Shown here: positions 6,614 through 13,885 of the stretch, in pieces
How positions within the stretch are numbered: position 1 is the first letter of the stretch
How the letters are laid out: each line of letters starts with the position of its first letter
Origin: CBDDRG01 sp051306415
GTDB taxonomy: Bacteria > Pseudomonadota > Gammaproteobacteria > Pseudomonadales > Porticoccaceae
Assembly: GCA_051306415.1 (NCBI GenBank)
Contig: JBPPNE010000078.1
Coordinates: forward strand, 1 to 15,046
Length of the DNA stretch: 15,046 nt
Direction of reading: 5' to 3'
Program-made: the position numbers and the translations under genes
Notes under the pieces: model-generated
What the model was told of the DNA's origin: nothing
The model's input: the letters and a program-made list of their open reading frames with translations, nothing else
Databases searched by the model: none

Positions 6614-7672
6614 TCACTCCGCCGCGCTGACCGCCGTGATCGCGGGCCACAGGCCCTCGGCGCCCCAGCTCAGCGCCGTCTTGCCCAGGCGCCGCGCCCA
6701 TTCAGTCTCGGTGCCAAACTCGTCGCGCCAGGCCCACAGGCGACGGGTAAAGTGGTGCAGGCGATGTTCATAGGTGAAGCCCATGGCGCCGTGCACTTGA
6801 TGGGCGATGGCCGCGCCCTTGCTGACCGCCTCACCCATACGGGTCTTGGCGGCGGCGATTTCCACCCAGGCTTTGGCGTCGATGCCATTGGCCTTGGCAA
6901 AGGCCTCGGCGGCAGCATCGGCAGCCGCGTTGATCGCCGCCACCTCGCCGGCGAGTTCGGCGATGGCGTGCTGAATGGCCTGGAAGTTGCCAATGGGACG
7001 GCCGAACTGCACCCGCTCGGTCGCGTATTGAATCGTGAGTTCCAGCGTCGTGCCGAGGGCGCCGGCCGCCTGCGTGGTGCGCACCAGTGCACCCAGCGCT
7101 TCAACATCCATGGCAGCTGCAACCGCGAGCACACCGACTGCGCCCGGTTTGGCGCCATCGAAAGTCACGCTGTCCCAAGGCTCGCCGGCCAAACTGTTGT
7201 GCTCGGTGATCCGGTATTGCCCGGCCGGAATCAGCGCCACGACGGTCTTGCCATCCTGCTGCGCCACCGCCACCAGGTGCCCGGCGACGCGGGCAAAAGG
7301 CACGGCGGGCGCCACGCCGGTGACCACGCTACCGGCATAGGTGAGGTCGCCGGTGGCGACACTAAGCGGGCCACTGAGCACCTCCAGTCCCGCCTTGGCC
7401 AGCAGCCAGCCGGCCATCAGGGTTTCCGCCAGCGGCACCGGCAGCGCCGTCGCGCCGGCAGCCTTGATGACGGCAAAGCCATCGAGGGGGGACGCGCCGA
7501 TGCCACCGTTGGCCTCGGGCACCCAGGTCAGGTTGAGGCCCGCCGCTTCCACCGCCTGCCAGAGCTGCGTGGGCCACTCGCCGCGCTCGGCGGCATTGAT
7601 GACCTCGGGCGTGCTCAGATCGGTGAAGATGCGGGTGGCGGTGTCGAGAATGATATTGTCTGCCTGCGTCAT
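6614..7672 (-). CDS. Acyl-CoA dehydrogenase, small (beta-like) subunit type
   Basis: A 352-residue protein from ATG at 7672, chosen because AAGGA stands 7 bp upstream; the open frame extends 20 residues further but that part is Arg/Pro-rich and unlike the family. The FAD-contact segment ERVQFGRPIGNFQAIQH (219-235) and the HQVHGAMGFTYEHRL segment (291-305) are clear. The middle domain lacks the TEP-x-x-GSD substrate motif, and no Glu sits at either known catalytic position: the C-terminal stretch reads WRDEFGTETEWARRLG. This is the pattern of the non-catalytic partner in FadE-type alpha2beta2 dehydrogenases known from actinobacterial steroid breakdown. The adjacent gene encodes a matching large subunit, so a heterotetramer is the best inference. 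It follows that gene by 34 bp. Confidence 0.9.
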   Translation of the reverse strand: MTQADNIILDTATRIFTDLSTPEVINAAERGEWPTQLWQAVEAAGLNLTWVPEANGGIGASPLDGFAVIKAAGATALPVPLAETLMAGWLLAKAGLEVLSGPLSVATGDLTYAGSVVTGVAPAVPFARVAGHLVAVAQQDGKTVVALIPAGQYRITEHNSLAGEPWDSVTFDGAKPGAVGVLAVAAAMDVEALGALVRTTQAAGALGTTLELTIQYATERVQFGRPIGNFQAIQHAIAELAGEVAAINAAADAAAEAFAKANGIDAKAWVEIAAAKTRMGEAVSKGAAIAHQVHGAMGFTYEHRLHHFTRRLWAWRDEFGTETEWARRLGKTALSWGAEGLWPAITAVSAAE

Positions 7673-7679
7673 CGAATGA

Positions 7680-7684
7680 TCCTT
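7680..7684 (-). promoter_or_regulatory. Ribosome binding site AAGGA that fixes the small-subunit start
   Basis: The minus strand reads AAGGA, seven bases before ATG at 7672. The longer possible start at 7732 would overlap the end of the upstream gene and encode a tail without family similarity. Confidence 0.75.
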
Positions 7685-7706
7685 GGCGGGCGGCGGGCGT
7701 GAGCGC

Positions 7707-8867
7707 TTAGCGCAGGCCGAGTTGGCGGGCAATCATGCCCTTCAGAATTTCGTTGGTGCCACCGCGCAGCGTCGACGACGGCACCCGCAGAATGGCGTCG
7801 CGTAGCAGCACCGGCAATAATCCAGGCGACGCCCGCAGCGCATCCTGCGGCACCACCACGCGCAACTGTTCCAGCACCTCGCGCTCGAAACGGGTGCTCA
7901 TCTCCTTCACCAGCGCCGCCTCCATCTCCGGTGACTTGCCCTCCTGCAACAGACCCGCAATACCCAGGGACATCCGCCGCAAGGTCTTGATTTTTGCGAC
8001 CACGAATCCGAGCACTTCCTGAGTGCGTTCATCGGGGCGATTGACCAGCAGGCGCATGGCTTCCTGCAGCACAATGAAGGTGCTCAGAAAGCGTTCCGGT
8101 CCCGAGCGCTCCAACGCCAGCTCGCCGACCACCAGATTCCAGCCACCACCCTCTTCCCCCAGCAGATGAGATTCAGGCACGAAGACGTCGTCGAGAATGG
8201 TCTCGTTGAAGTGCACCTGGCCGGCGATGTCGGCGATACCGCGCACCTGCACACCGGGCGCTTTGAGGTTGATGATCAACTGGCTGAGCCCCTGGTGACG
8301 GGCCTTGGCATCCGCCGGCGCGGTGCGCACCAGCGCGATCATGTAGTCGCAGCCGTGGGCGCCGGTGGACCAGATCTTGCGGCCGTTCACCTTCCAACCA
8401 CCCTCGACCCGGTCGGCGCGGGTCGCCACCGACGCAAGGTCAGAGCCGGTGTTGGGCTCGCTCATGCCGATCGCGCAAAAGCTTTCGCCGGCAGCGAGCT
8501 TGGGGACGATGGCGAGCGCCACCTCGGGCCGGGCGTGCTTGATGAGCTGAGGGCCACTCTGGCGGTCGGCGACCCAGTGGGCCATCACCGGCGCGCCCGC
8601 CGCGAGCATTTCCTCGGTCATCACGTAGCGTTCGAGAAAGCTGCGCTCATGGCCACCGAATTTCTTCGGCCAGGTCATGCCCAGCCAGCCGCGCTGGCCG
8701 AGCTTGCGGCTGAACTCGGCGGAAAACCCCGACGCCCAGCAGTCCGCCATGGGCACGAAGCCGCCGTTGGCGCGCTCGGCAGCGAGAAATTCCCGCACTT
8801 CCGCGCGCAACTGGTGAGCGGCGGCGGGTAGCTCGACGTGGGGAAAGCGAAATCTGGTCACCGCCAT
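7707..8867 (-). CDS. Acyl-CoA dehydrogenase, large (alpha-like) subunit type
   Basis: A 386-residue protein from ATG at 8867, preceded by AGGAG at a 9-bp spacing; an in-frame upstream ATG at 8960 would add 31 residues of unlikely sequence running through a terminator. Seen: the substrate/FAD motif GMSEPNTGSDLA (134-145), NGRKIWSTGAHGCDYM (161-176), and the C-terminal TLRGGTNEILKGM, where the Glu of the common EGT catalytic motif is Gly. Helix G reads ELALERSGPERF (249-260), placing Glu253 at the IVD-like catalytic position. With the small-subunit gene 34 bp downstream, this fits an alpha2beta2 FadE-type enzyme in which only the large subunit is catalytic. Such enzymes act on bulky, branched or ring-bearing acyl-CoAs; the substrate here is unknown. 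It begins about 50 bp after an intrinsic terminator, so it may have its own promoter. Confidence 0.92.
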   Translation of the reverse strand: MAVTRFRFPHVELPAAAHQLRAEVREFLAAERANGGFVPMADCWASGFSAEFSRKLGQRGWLGMTWPKKFGGHERSFLERYVMTEEMLAAGAPVMAHWVADRQSGPQLIKHARPEVALAIVPKLAAGESFCAIGMSEPNTGSDLASVATRADRVEGGWKVNGRKIWSTGAHGCDYMIALVRTAPADAKARHQGLSQLIINLKAPGVQVRGIADIAGQVHFNETILDDVFVPESHLLGEEGGGWNLVVGELALERSGPERFLSTFIVLQEAMRLLVNRPDERTQEVLGFVVAKIKTLRRMSLGIAGLLQEGKSPEMEAALVKEMSTRFEREVLEQLRVVVPQDALRASPGLLPVLLRDAILRVPSSTLRGGTNEILKGMIARQLGLR

Positions 8868-8876
8868 CGACAACTG

Positions 8877-8881
8877 CTCCT
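8877..8881 (-). promoter_or_regulatory. Ribosome binding site AGGAG that fixes the large-subunit start
   Basis: AGGAG on the minus strand lies nine bases before ATG at 8867. It selects this start over the upstream in-frame ATG at 8960, which would place coding sequence across the hairpin at 8925-8953. Confidence 0.75.
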
Positions 8882-8916
8882 GTGGATTGAATGCCCCGCG
8901 CCGGCCAGGCGGTGGG

Positions 8917-8953
8917 AAAGAAAATGGCAACAGGCAGGTCCATCCTGTTGCCA
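8917..8953 (-). terminator. Intrinsic terminator after the aldehyde dehydrogenase gene
   Basis: On the minus strand a perfect 10-bp inverted repeat, TGGCAACAGG and CCTGTTGCCA, with a 9-base loop (8925-8953), is followed at once by TTTTCTTT (8924-8917). This is a classical Rho-independent terminator placed 25 bp after the aldehyde dehydrogenase stop. It should end or attenuate transcription before the acyl-CoA dehydrogenase genes. Confidence 0.8.
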
Positions 8954-8978
8954 GTGACACAGAACCCCGCGGGATGGC

Positions 8979-10406
8979 TCAGCTGCCGAGCAGAATCGCC
9001 TTTTCCTCGGTGTACTCGGTCAGCCCGCTGGCGCCCCATTCGCGGCCATTGCCGGACATCTTGTAACCGCCAAAGGGTGCGGCGAAACTGAACGCCGGGG
9101 CATTAACCTTGACTTGGCCAGCGCGCAACTGGCGGGCAATACGCATCTGGGTTTCCCGATCCTCCGCCCACACCCCGCTGGACAGACCAAACGGCGTGTC
9201 GTTGGCGATCGCGATGGCTTCCGCTTCAGTCTTGTAGGGAATGAAACAAACCACCGGACCAAAGATCTCCTCGCGAGCGATGGTCATGTTGTTGTTGACG
9301 TCGGCAAACACCGTCGGCCGTACATAGGCACCCTTGGTGATGCCCTCCGGCAACTCCGGCCCGCCGGCGACCAGGCGTGCGCCCTCGGCGATGCCCTTGT
9401 TAATGTAGCGCACGACACTGTCGCGAGCGCGCATCGAACTCAGCGGACCCATGAAATTGCCCCTGTCGGTGGGATCGCCGACTTTCAGGGATTCCGCCAC
9501 CGTCTTCGCCACTTCCACCGCCTCGGCGTACTGGGATTCGTGGACCAGGATGCGGCTCAGTTGCACACACATCTGCCCGGAATTGAACATCGAATCCTTG
9601 ATCGCATACTTGACCGCCTTGGCGACATTGGCACCCTCGGCGATCAGGAATGGCGACTTGCCGCCGAGTTCCTGGCACACCCGCTTGACGCTCGCCGCCG
9701 CCGACTTGGCGACTTCGATACCCACTTCGGTGGAACCAGTGAAGGAGACCAAATCGACCTCCGGATGCGCGCTCAGCAGGTCGCCGATCATCGAACCCTT
9801 GCCGGGCACCAGGTTGAACACGCCGGGGGGCAGCCCCACCTGGTCGCAGATTTCGGCAAACACAAACGTGGCGAGCGGTGTCTGTTCGCTGGGCTTCAAT
9901 ACACCGGTACAGCCCGCCGCGAGCGCCGGTCCGACCTTGGCGATGACCTGATACAGCGGAAAATTCCACGGCGTGATGAAAGCGCAGACACCAACCGGCT
10001 CGCGCACCGTGACATAGCCACCGGCGTGCTCTTTGGTCTCGTCCATGGTCGCCGCCAAATCGCCAAATATCGAGAGTCCGGAAATCGGTCCGGTGACCTG
10101 GATACCCAAGGCAAAATGCACCGGGATGCCCATCTCCTGCGAGATCAGCGCGGCCAGCTCATCCTTGCGCTCAGTGAGCTTGGCGCAGATCGCGTCGATG
10201 TAACCCTTGCGCTCGGCGCTACTGGTCCGCGACCACGCCGGGAACGCCTTGCGGGCGGCGCGGATAGCCTTGTCGACATCCGCCGGCATCGCCATCGGCA
10301 CCTTGGCGAAGACCTCTTCGGTGGCGGGGTTGACGAGCTGGCTGATGCCGTCGCCGGAAGAGGAGACCCACTGGCCGTCGATATAAAGTTTGCTGTACTC
10401 GATCAT
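8979..10406 (-). CDS. NAD(P)-dependent aldehyde dehydrogenase
   Basis: A 475-residue soluble enzyme of normal family length that oxidises an aldehyde to a carboxylic acid. Seen: the oxyanion-hole motif PWNFP with Asn148, the cofactor-binding KPSEQTP (Lys171 onward), FTGSTEVG (222-229), the general base Glu246 in QELGGKSP, and the nucleophile Cys280 in NSGQMC. All key residues are present, so it should be active. The start is ATG at 10406, with AAGGTGA just upstream; the open frame continues far 5' but in low-complexity Arg-rich translation that overlaps the hydrolase gene. It lies 113 bp after the hydrolase gene and ends at a strong terminator, so hydrolase plus aldehyde dehydrogenase probably form one unit. 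Substrate specificity cannot be read; oxidation of an aldehyde derived from an ester-released alcohol is the contextual inference. Confidence 0.94.
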   Translation of the reverse strand: MIEYSKLYIDGQWVSSSGDGISQLVNPATEEVFAKVPMAMPADVDKAIRAARKAFPAWSRTSSAERKGYIDAICAKLTERKDELAALISQEMGIPVHFALGIQVTGPISGLSIFGDLAATMDETKEHAGGYVTVREPVGVCAFITPWNFPLYQVIAKVGPALAAGCTGVLKPSEQTPLATFVFAEICDQVGLPPGVFNLVPGKGSMIGDLLSAHPEVDLVSFTGSTEVGIEVAKSAAASVKRVCQELGGKSPFLIAEGANVAKAVKYAIKDSMFNSGQMCVQLSRILVHESQYAEAVEVAKTVAESLKVGDPTDRGNFMGPLSSMRARDSVVRYINKGIAEGARLVAGGPELPEGITKGAYVRPTVFADVNNNMTIAREEIFGPVVCFIPYKTEAEAIAIANDTPFGLSSGVWAEDRETQMRIARQLRAGQVKVNAPAFSFAAPFGGYKMSGNGREWGASGLTEYTEEKAILLGS

Positions 10407-10410
10407 GACA

Positions 10411-10417
10411 TCACCTT
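10411..10417 (-). promoter_or_regulatory. Ribosome binding site AAGGTGA that fixes the aldehyde dehydrogenase start
   Basis: AAGGTGA on the minus strand ends four bases before ATG at 10406. It supports the normal-length protein over the 99-residue longer open frame, which would overlap the 3' end of the hydrolase gene. Confidence 0.75.
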
Positions 10418-10519
10418 GGCAGTTTGTTATTTGGTGGCACTGGTTATGCGCCAGCGCGCTAATGAAACCCGCCCCCCAGCGAGCGACTCTGGCCGCGCCG
10501 CTCGCCAACCGGGACGCCC

Positions 10520-11428
10520 TCAGACAAGGCCAAGTTTCGGCTTGAGAAACTTGGCCATTTTGGCCACCGCATCGTCCGCTTCGGGAGCTTTGCCGGCCAT
10601 GAAATGAAAGACGTGCTGCATCTCGAGAAAGACCTGCAACTCGACATCGCCGCCGGCGTCTTTCATCAATTTGGCCAAGGTGCGGCTGTCGTCGAGCAGG
10701 CACTCGTAGCCACCCACCTGGATCAATGCTGGCGGCAGGCCCTTGAGATCCGCATGCAACGGGTTGGCCAGCGGATCAACGGGCGATTTGCCGCCGAGGA
10801 ATGCCGCGGTCATACCTTCCAGGAGACTGGGTGCGACCAAGGCGTCGTTGTCGGCATTGGTGATCATGGAGGCGCCCTTGCCTTCCATATCGTACCAGGG
10901 CGAGATCGGTACAAAGGCCGCGGGCAGTGGCAGCTTGAGTTCACGCGCCCTCAACACCACCGTGGTGCACAGGTTGCCGCCGGCGGAATCGCCAGTGGTG
11001 GCGATATGGTGGGGTTTATAGCCGTCGTCGAGCAGTTTTTTGTAGACCGCCACCGCCTGATTGACGATGCCGGGGTGGGGATTCTCGGGCGCACGGGTGT
11101 AGTCGAGGATGACCGCGTAGCAGCCGACGGCCTTGGCGATGTGGCCGAACATCTTGCGGTGGCTCTTCGACGAGCCGACGACAAAGCCGCCGCCGTGACA
11201 GCAGAGCAGCACCCGCGTTTTATCCGCACCGGCGGGCTTGGCCCAGACCACATCGACATCGGCAATCCGCGCGGTTTCGTAGTTGACGCCGGTGGTCTCG
11301 CCGGTGAGATCGCCCCAGCCATCGAACAACACCCGGAGTTCGTCCAGCTCCATCTCGCCGTTGAGGGCCAGCTTGTCCTTCCAATCGTGGTAGAGATCGA
11401 CAATTTTTTGCGCTTCTTTGCTCACCAT
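10520..11428 (-). CDS. Alpha/beta hydrolase, hormone-sensitive-lipase (HSL) type esterase
   Basis: A 302-residue cytosolic hydrolase. The oxyanion motif HGGG is at residues 78-81 and the nucleophile elbow GDSAGG places Ser148, as in bacterial HSL-family esterases. His272 in the QHVFHF segment is the likely catalytic His. At the usual acid position the sequence reads GGYECLLDDS, so Glu242 stands where most relatives have Asp in a D-P-L motif; nearby D246 or D247 are alternatives. The family cleaves short- to medium-chain carboxylic esters and sometimes lactones. The ATG at 11428 has GGAGG at about 9 bp, a strong ribosome site. It is the first structural gene after the sigma-54 activator on the same strand, with a 183-bp gap holding repeats and a possible sigma-54 site. 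It may start the regulated unit and is followed by aldehyde dehydrogenase. Confidence 0.92.
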   Translation of the reverse strand: MVSKEAQKIVDLYHDWKDKLALNGEMELDELRVLFDGWGDLTGETTGVNYETARIADVDVVWAKPAGADKTRVLLCCHGGGFVVGSSKSHRKMFGHIAKAVGCYAVILDYTRAPENPHPGIVNQAVAVYKKLLDDGYKPHHIATTGDSAGGNLCTTVVLRARELKLPLPAAFVPISPWYDMEGKGASMITNADNDALVAPSLLEGMTAAFLGGKSPVDPLANPLHADLKGLPPALIQVGGYECLLDDSRTLAKLMKDAGGDVELQVFLEMQHVFHFMAGKAPEADDAVAKMAKFLKPKLGLV

Positions 11429-11466
11429 GTTCCCAACCTCCGGGCAGACCCTGCGTTATTGTCATT

Positions 11467-11519
11467 ACTTCGCTATTAATTGCTTCGCTATTAAATGCTG
11501 AATGATCAGATGCTGAATG
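11467..11519. repeat. Two pairs of short direct repeats, both with 15-bp period
   Basis: CTTCGCTATTAA occurs at 11468-11479 and 11483-11494, and ATGCTGAATG at 11495-11504 and 11510-11519. Both pairs repeat every 15 bp and abut each other in the leader of the hydrolase gene. They are AT-rich against the local background. They could be protein-binding sites in the 5' leader or a slippage-born tandem; which one cannot be told. Confidence 0.6.
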
Positions 11520-11521
11520 CC

Positions 11522-11587
11522 GGGGACGGAAAGATCTGGCCCCTCGCAAAGATCTGGCCCCTCGCAACGGGGGCAAAGGATGTCCCC
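11522..11587. repeat. 66-bp RAYT-style repeat element with GGGGAC/GTCCCC ends
   Basis: The element begins GGGGAC and ends GTCCCC (6-bp inverted ends). Inside are two exact tandem 18-bp copies of AAAGATCTGGCCCCTCGC at 11530-11547 and 11548-11565. The core AAAGATCTGGCCCC matches AAAGACCTGACCCC from the repeat cluster beside the RAYT-like gene at 407-516, differing at two bases. It is probably a non-autonomous relative of the same family, lying between the activator gene and the hydrolase gene. Confidence 0.75.
11546..11561 (-). promoter_or_regulatory. Possible sigma-54 (-24/-12) promoter inside the repeat element
   Basis: The minus strand reads GGGGCCAGATCTTTGC: GG and GC separated by exactly 10 bases with TTGC at the -12 end. 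Against TGGCACG-N4-TTGC it matches four of seven bases at -24 and all four at -12. It is about 120 bp before the hydrolase ATG and next to a sigma-54 activator gene. The match falls in repeat DNA and may be fortuitous. Confidence 0.22.
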
Positions 11588-11611
11588 TATCGCGCTCGCC
11601 GTCAACCGGGC

Positions 11612-13657
11612 TCAGCCTTCACCGATACCGTATTCGCGAATTTTCCGGTACAGGGTGCTACGGGAAATGCCGAGCCGCTTGGCGACCTCCGAGCGATTGC
11701 CGCCCTGATGGCGCAGCTGCGCGACGATCGCCTCGCGCTCCAGATCGCCGAGGGTGGTTGCCTCCGGCGCGGACACACCTATCTGCACCGGAGTATCCAT
11801 AATCAGCGCTGGAGCATCTACCACCGCCGCCAAATCGCCGGTGATGGTCGCGGGCAGCGGGAAATCCTCCGGCAAATCCGCCGGCGTCAGTGTCTGTCCA
11901 TCGCTCAGCACCACCATGCTTTCGATGACGGCGCGCAGTTCGCGGACGTTGCCCGGCCATGAATGCATCTGCAACAACTGCAACAACTCCGCGCTCGGCG
12001 CCTTTGCGGGCATGCTGTAGCGACTCGCCATTTCAGCGACAAACACCTCGCTGAGGCCCGGAATATCGCTCGGTCGCTGGCGCAGCGGCGGAATGCTCAG
12101 CGTCATCACCTTCAGGCGGTAGTACAAATCCTTGCGGAAGCGACCATCGGCGACATCGGCGGCCAACTCCCGATTGGTGGCGGCGACGACCCGCACATCC
12201 GCCCTGTATTCGCGGCTACCGCCGAGGCGCACCACAACATTGTCTTGCAATACGCGCAGTAAACTCACCTGCACGTCGGCGGGCAGCTCGCCGATCTCGT
12301 CGAGAAACAGGGTGCCACCGCAAGCCTCCTCAAACTTGCCAGCGCGCCCCTTCGGCGCCGCACCGGTGAAGGCGCCGCCCTCATAACCGAGCAATTGGCT
12401 AGCCGCCAACTCCCGGCTCAGAGTGCCGCAATTGACCGCGACAAAGGGTCCGTCGCCACGCCCGGACGCGCGGTGAATCGCCCGCGCGAACAGCTCCTTG
12501 CCGCAACCGGTCTCACCGAGAATCAGCACCGGCGCCGCCGTCCGCGCAATGCGGGCCGCGCGCTGCTTGAGCGCCCGTATCTGCTCGCTGCCGCCGATGA
12601 TCTCAGCATACGCATCGCCACCCGCTGCGATCCGAAATTCGGGTTCAATCGGCGGGTGAACGGGCATTGCGGGCGATGCAAGCAACTGCACGATGAGGAC
12701 ACCGCCCTCCCAGGCACTGCCCCGGCCATAGGATTCCAGCGCCAGCGGCCGCACCGAGGGCGGCAACGCTTTTACACAGTCGGTGAAATTGATCGCCGGG
12801 GCACCCGGCAGCAGGCGATGATTGCGCTCCAGCAGGTGCTCGCTGTCATCCTCGGCGAAGATCTGCCGCGCGCGCTCATTGACCGCAATCACCCGCCCCT
12901 TGCGATCCAGCAGAATGACGCCATCGTGACTCCAGCGCGGCGCGATGCCAGAGAACCAGTTGAGTAACTGGACGCTGCGCGTCAGCTCGCGGGAATGCAG
13001 GGTCTGCTCAATCTGGTGGGCGGCGGTCATGGCGAGCGCAATACTGTGGGCGCTGAACGCGTTGCTCAGCGTGGTGACGTCAATGACGCCGAGCAGATCG
13101 CCATCCAGGGCGTCGATGATTGGCGCCGCCGAGCAACTCCAGATTTTCACCGATTCGCAAAAGTGCTCGACGCTGTGCACCTCGACGGCTTGCTTCAGGG
13201 CTATCGCGGTGCCAATCGCGTTGGTACCGCCCCGCCGCTCGCTCCAGTCGTAGCCGGGAACGGCACGCTCGGTGGCCGCCCGGGCGATGATCGTCGGGTT
13301 GCCACAGATATCGAGGAGCACGCCGTTGGGCTCCGCCACCGACAGAATGCTCTGGCTGTCGACCAGAATGTCGGAGAGCATCGTCCAGGTATTCTGCGTG
13401 GCCAGCAGCAGCTCTTCGTTCTGCTGCTTCAGAGCCTCCAGACGTTCGCCTTCAGCCACCAGCGGCGGATAGTGCTGGGTGTGCTCAACGCCGACATTGC
13501 GGCAACGACGCCACGAATTGTGAATGACATCCCTGACCCCGGCGGAATCGGCGCACTCGCCCTTGGTGACAAACTGAGTCCACGCCGCCTCGACGCGTTT
13601 GCGAAAAACATTCTCGGATTCGAGAAAGGTGCGGCCGAGATGCTGCATCTGTCGCAT
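11612..13657 (-). CDS. AcoR-like sigma-54-dependent transcriptional activator
   Basis: A 681-residue enhancer-binding protein. In order it has the AcoR-type N-terminus with SWRRCRNVGV (49-58), a GAF-like sensor domain (about 90-225), a PAS-like segment (about 240-330), an AAA+ domain (about 352-590) and a C-terminal Fis-type helix-turn-helix (NRSEVAKRLGISRSTLYRKI, 654-673). Walker A is GETGCGKE (381-388), the sigma-54 contact loop GAFTGA is intact (428-433), Walker B is GGTLFLDEIGE (447-457), and WPGNVREL is at 567-574. It should therefore remodel sigma-54 polymerase. The ATG at 13657 has GAGAG about 10 bp upstream; the frame also opens at TTG 13690 without a ribosome site. The GAF domain probably senses a pathway compound, as AcoR does, but the ligand is unknown. 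It lies upstream of, and in the same direction as, the hydrolase and aldehyde dehydrogenase genes, its likely targets. Confidence 0.93.
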   Translation of the reverse strand: MRQMQHLGRTFLESENVFRKRVEAAWTQFVTKGECADSAGVRDVIHNSWRRCRNVGVEHTQHYPPLVAEGERLEALKQQNEELLLATQNTWTMLSDILVDSQSILSVAEPNGVLLDICGNPTIIARAATERAVPGYDWSERRGGTNAIGTAIALKQAVEVHSVEHFCESVKIWSCSAAPIIDALDGDLLGVIDVTTLSNAFSAHSIALAMTAAHQIEQTLHSRELTRSVQLLNWFSGIAPRWSHDGVILLDRKGRVIAVNERARQIFAEDDSEHLLERNHRLLPGAPAINFTDCVKALPPSVRPLALESYGRGSAWEGGVLIVQLLASPAMPVHPPIEPEFRIAAGGDAYAEIIGGSEQIRALKQRAARIARTAAPVLILGETGCGKELFARAIHRASGRGDGPFVAVNCGTLSRELAASQLLGYEGGAFTGAAPKGRAGKFEEACGGTLFLDEIGELPADVQVSLLRVLQDNVVVRLGGSREYRADVRVVAATNRELAADVADGRFRKDLYYRLKVMTLSIPPLRQRPSDIPGLSEVFVAEMASRYSMPAKAPSAELLQLLQMHSWPGNVRELRAVIESMVVLSDGQTLTPADLPEDFPLPATITGDLAAVVDAPALIMDTPVQIGVSAPEATTLGDLEREAIVAQLRHQGGNRSEVAKRLGISRSTLYRKIREYGIGEG

Positions 13658-13726
13658 GGCGGGGGGACTCTCGTTAACAGCGGTTATCAATTAATTCGGG
13701 GGGCCGGGACGCTGTTGCCGGAAGCC

Positions 13727-13754
13727 GCCCCGCTGCGCATCGCAACTGCGGGGC
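13727..13754. other. Strong hairpin-forming inverted repeat without T-tract
   Basis: In the 228-bp gap between the CoA-transferase and activator genes, GCCCCGC (13727-13733) pairs with GCGGGGC (13748-13754). An inner TGCG/CGCA pair leaves a 3-base bulge and 3-base loop, giving 11 bp of stem. No T-run follows on either strand, so it is not a standard intrinsic terminator. It could be part of a Rho-dependent end of the CoA-transferase transcript, a leader structure of the activator mRNA, or an operator. The rest of the gap shows no gene or clear promoter. Confidence 0.5.
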
Positions 13755-13885
13755 AGAGCCCTTTCTCACCCCTATCGCCGGGCCAACGAGCGATTTCTGG
13801 CTTCATTTTGCACCCTCAGCAACCCGGTAACAAGACGGCTTAAAAACTCACATCAACAGCTTCTAGTCGCTGACCGGCCACTCAC

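Noticed and set aside
6563..7702. Plus-strand open frame (379 codons) opposite the small acyl-CoA dehydrogenase gene
   Set aside because: Same reason: antisense shadow with no recognisable motif and a low-complexity translation.
8893..8908. Sigma-54 promoter for the acyl-CoA dehydrogenase genes
   Set aside because: GG and GC are spaced correctly, but the -12 half reads GGGC rather than TTGC and the predicted start would fall on the ribosome binding site.
9114..10607. Long plus-strand open frame (497 codons) opposite the aldehyde dehydrogenase gene
   Set aside because: It is antisense to a gene with all catalytic motifs; its translation is rich in Arg, Gly and His without domain motifs, a typical shadow of high-GC coding DNA.
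13531..13545. Further copy of the GACCCCG repeat core
   Set aside because: The CTGACCCCGGCG match is inside the activator coding sequence, lacks the AAAGA lead-in and the ATGTTT end, and is likely chance.
13658..13690. TTG start for the sigma-54 activator 11 codons upstream
   Set aside because: No ribosome binding site precedes it, whereas ATG at 13657 has GAGAG at a workable distance; the longer form cannot be fully excluded.
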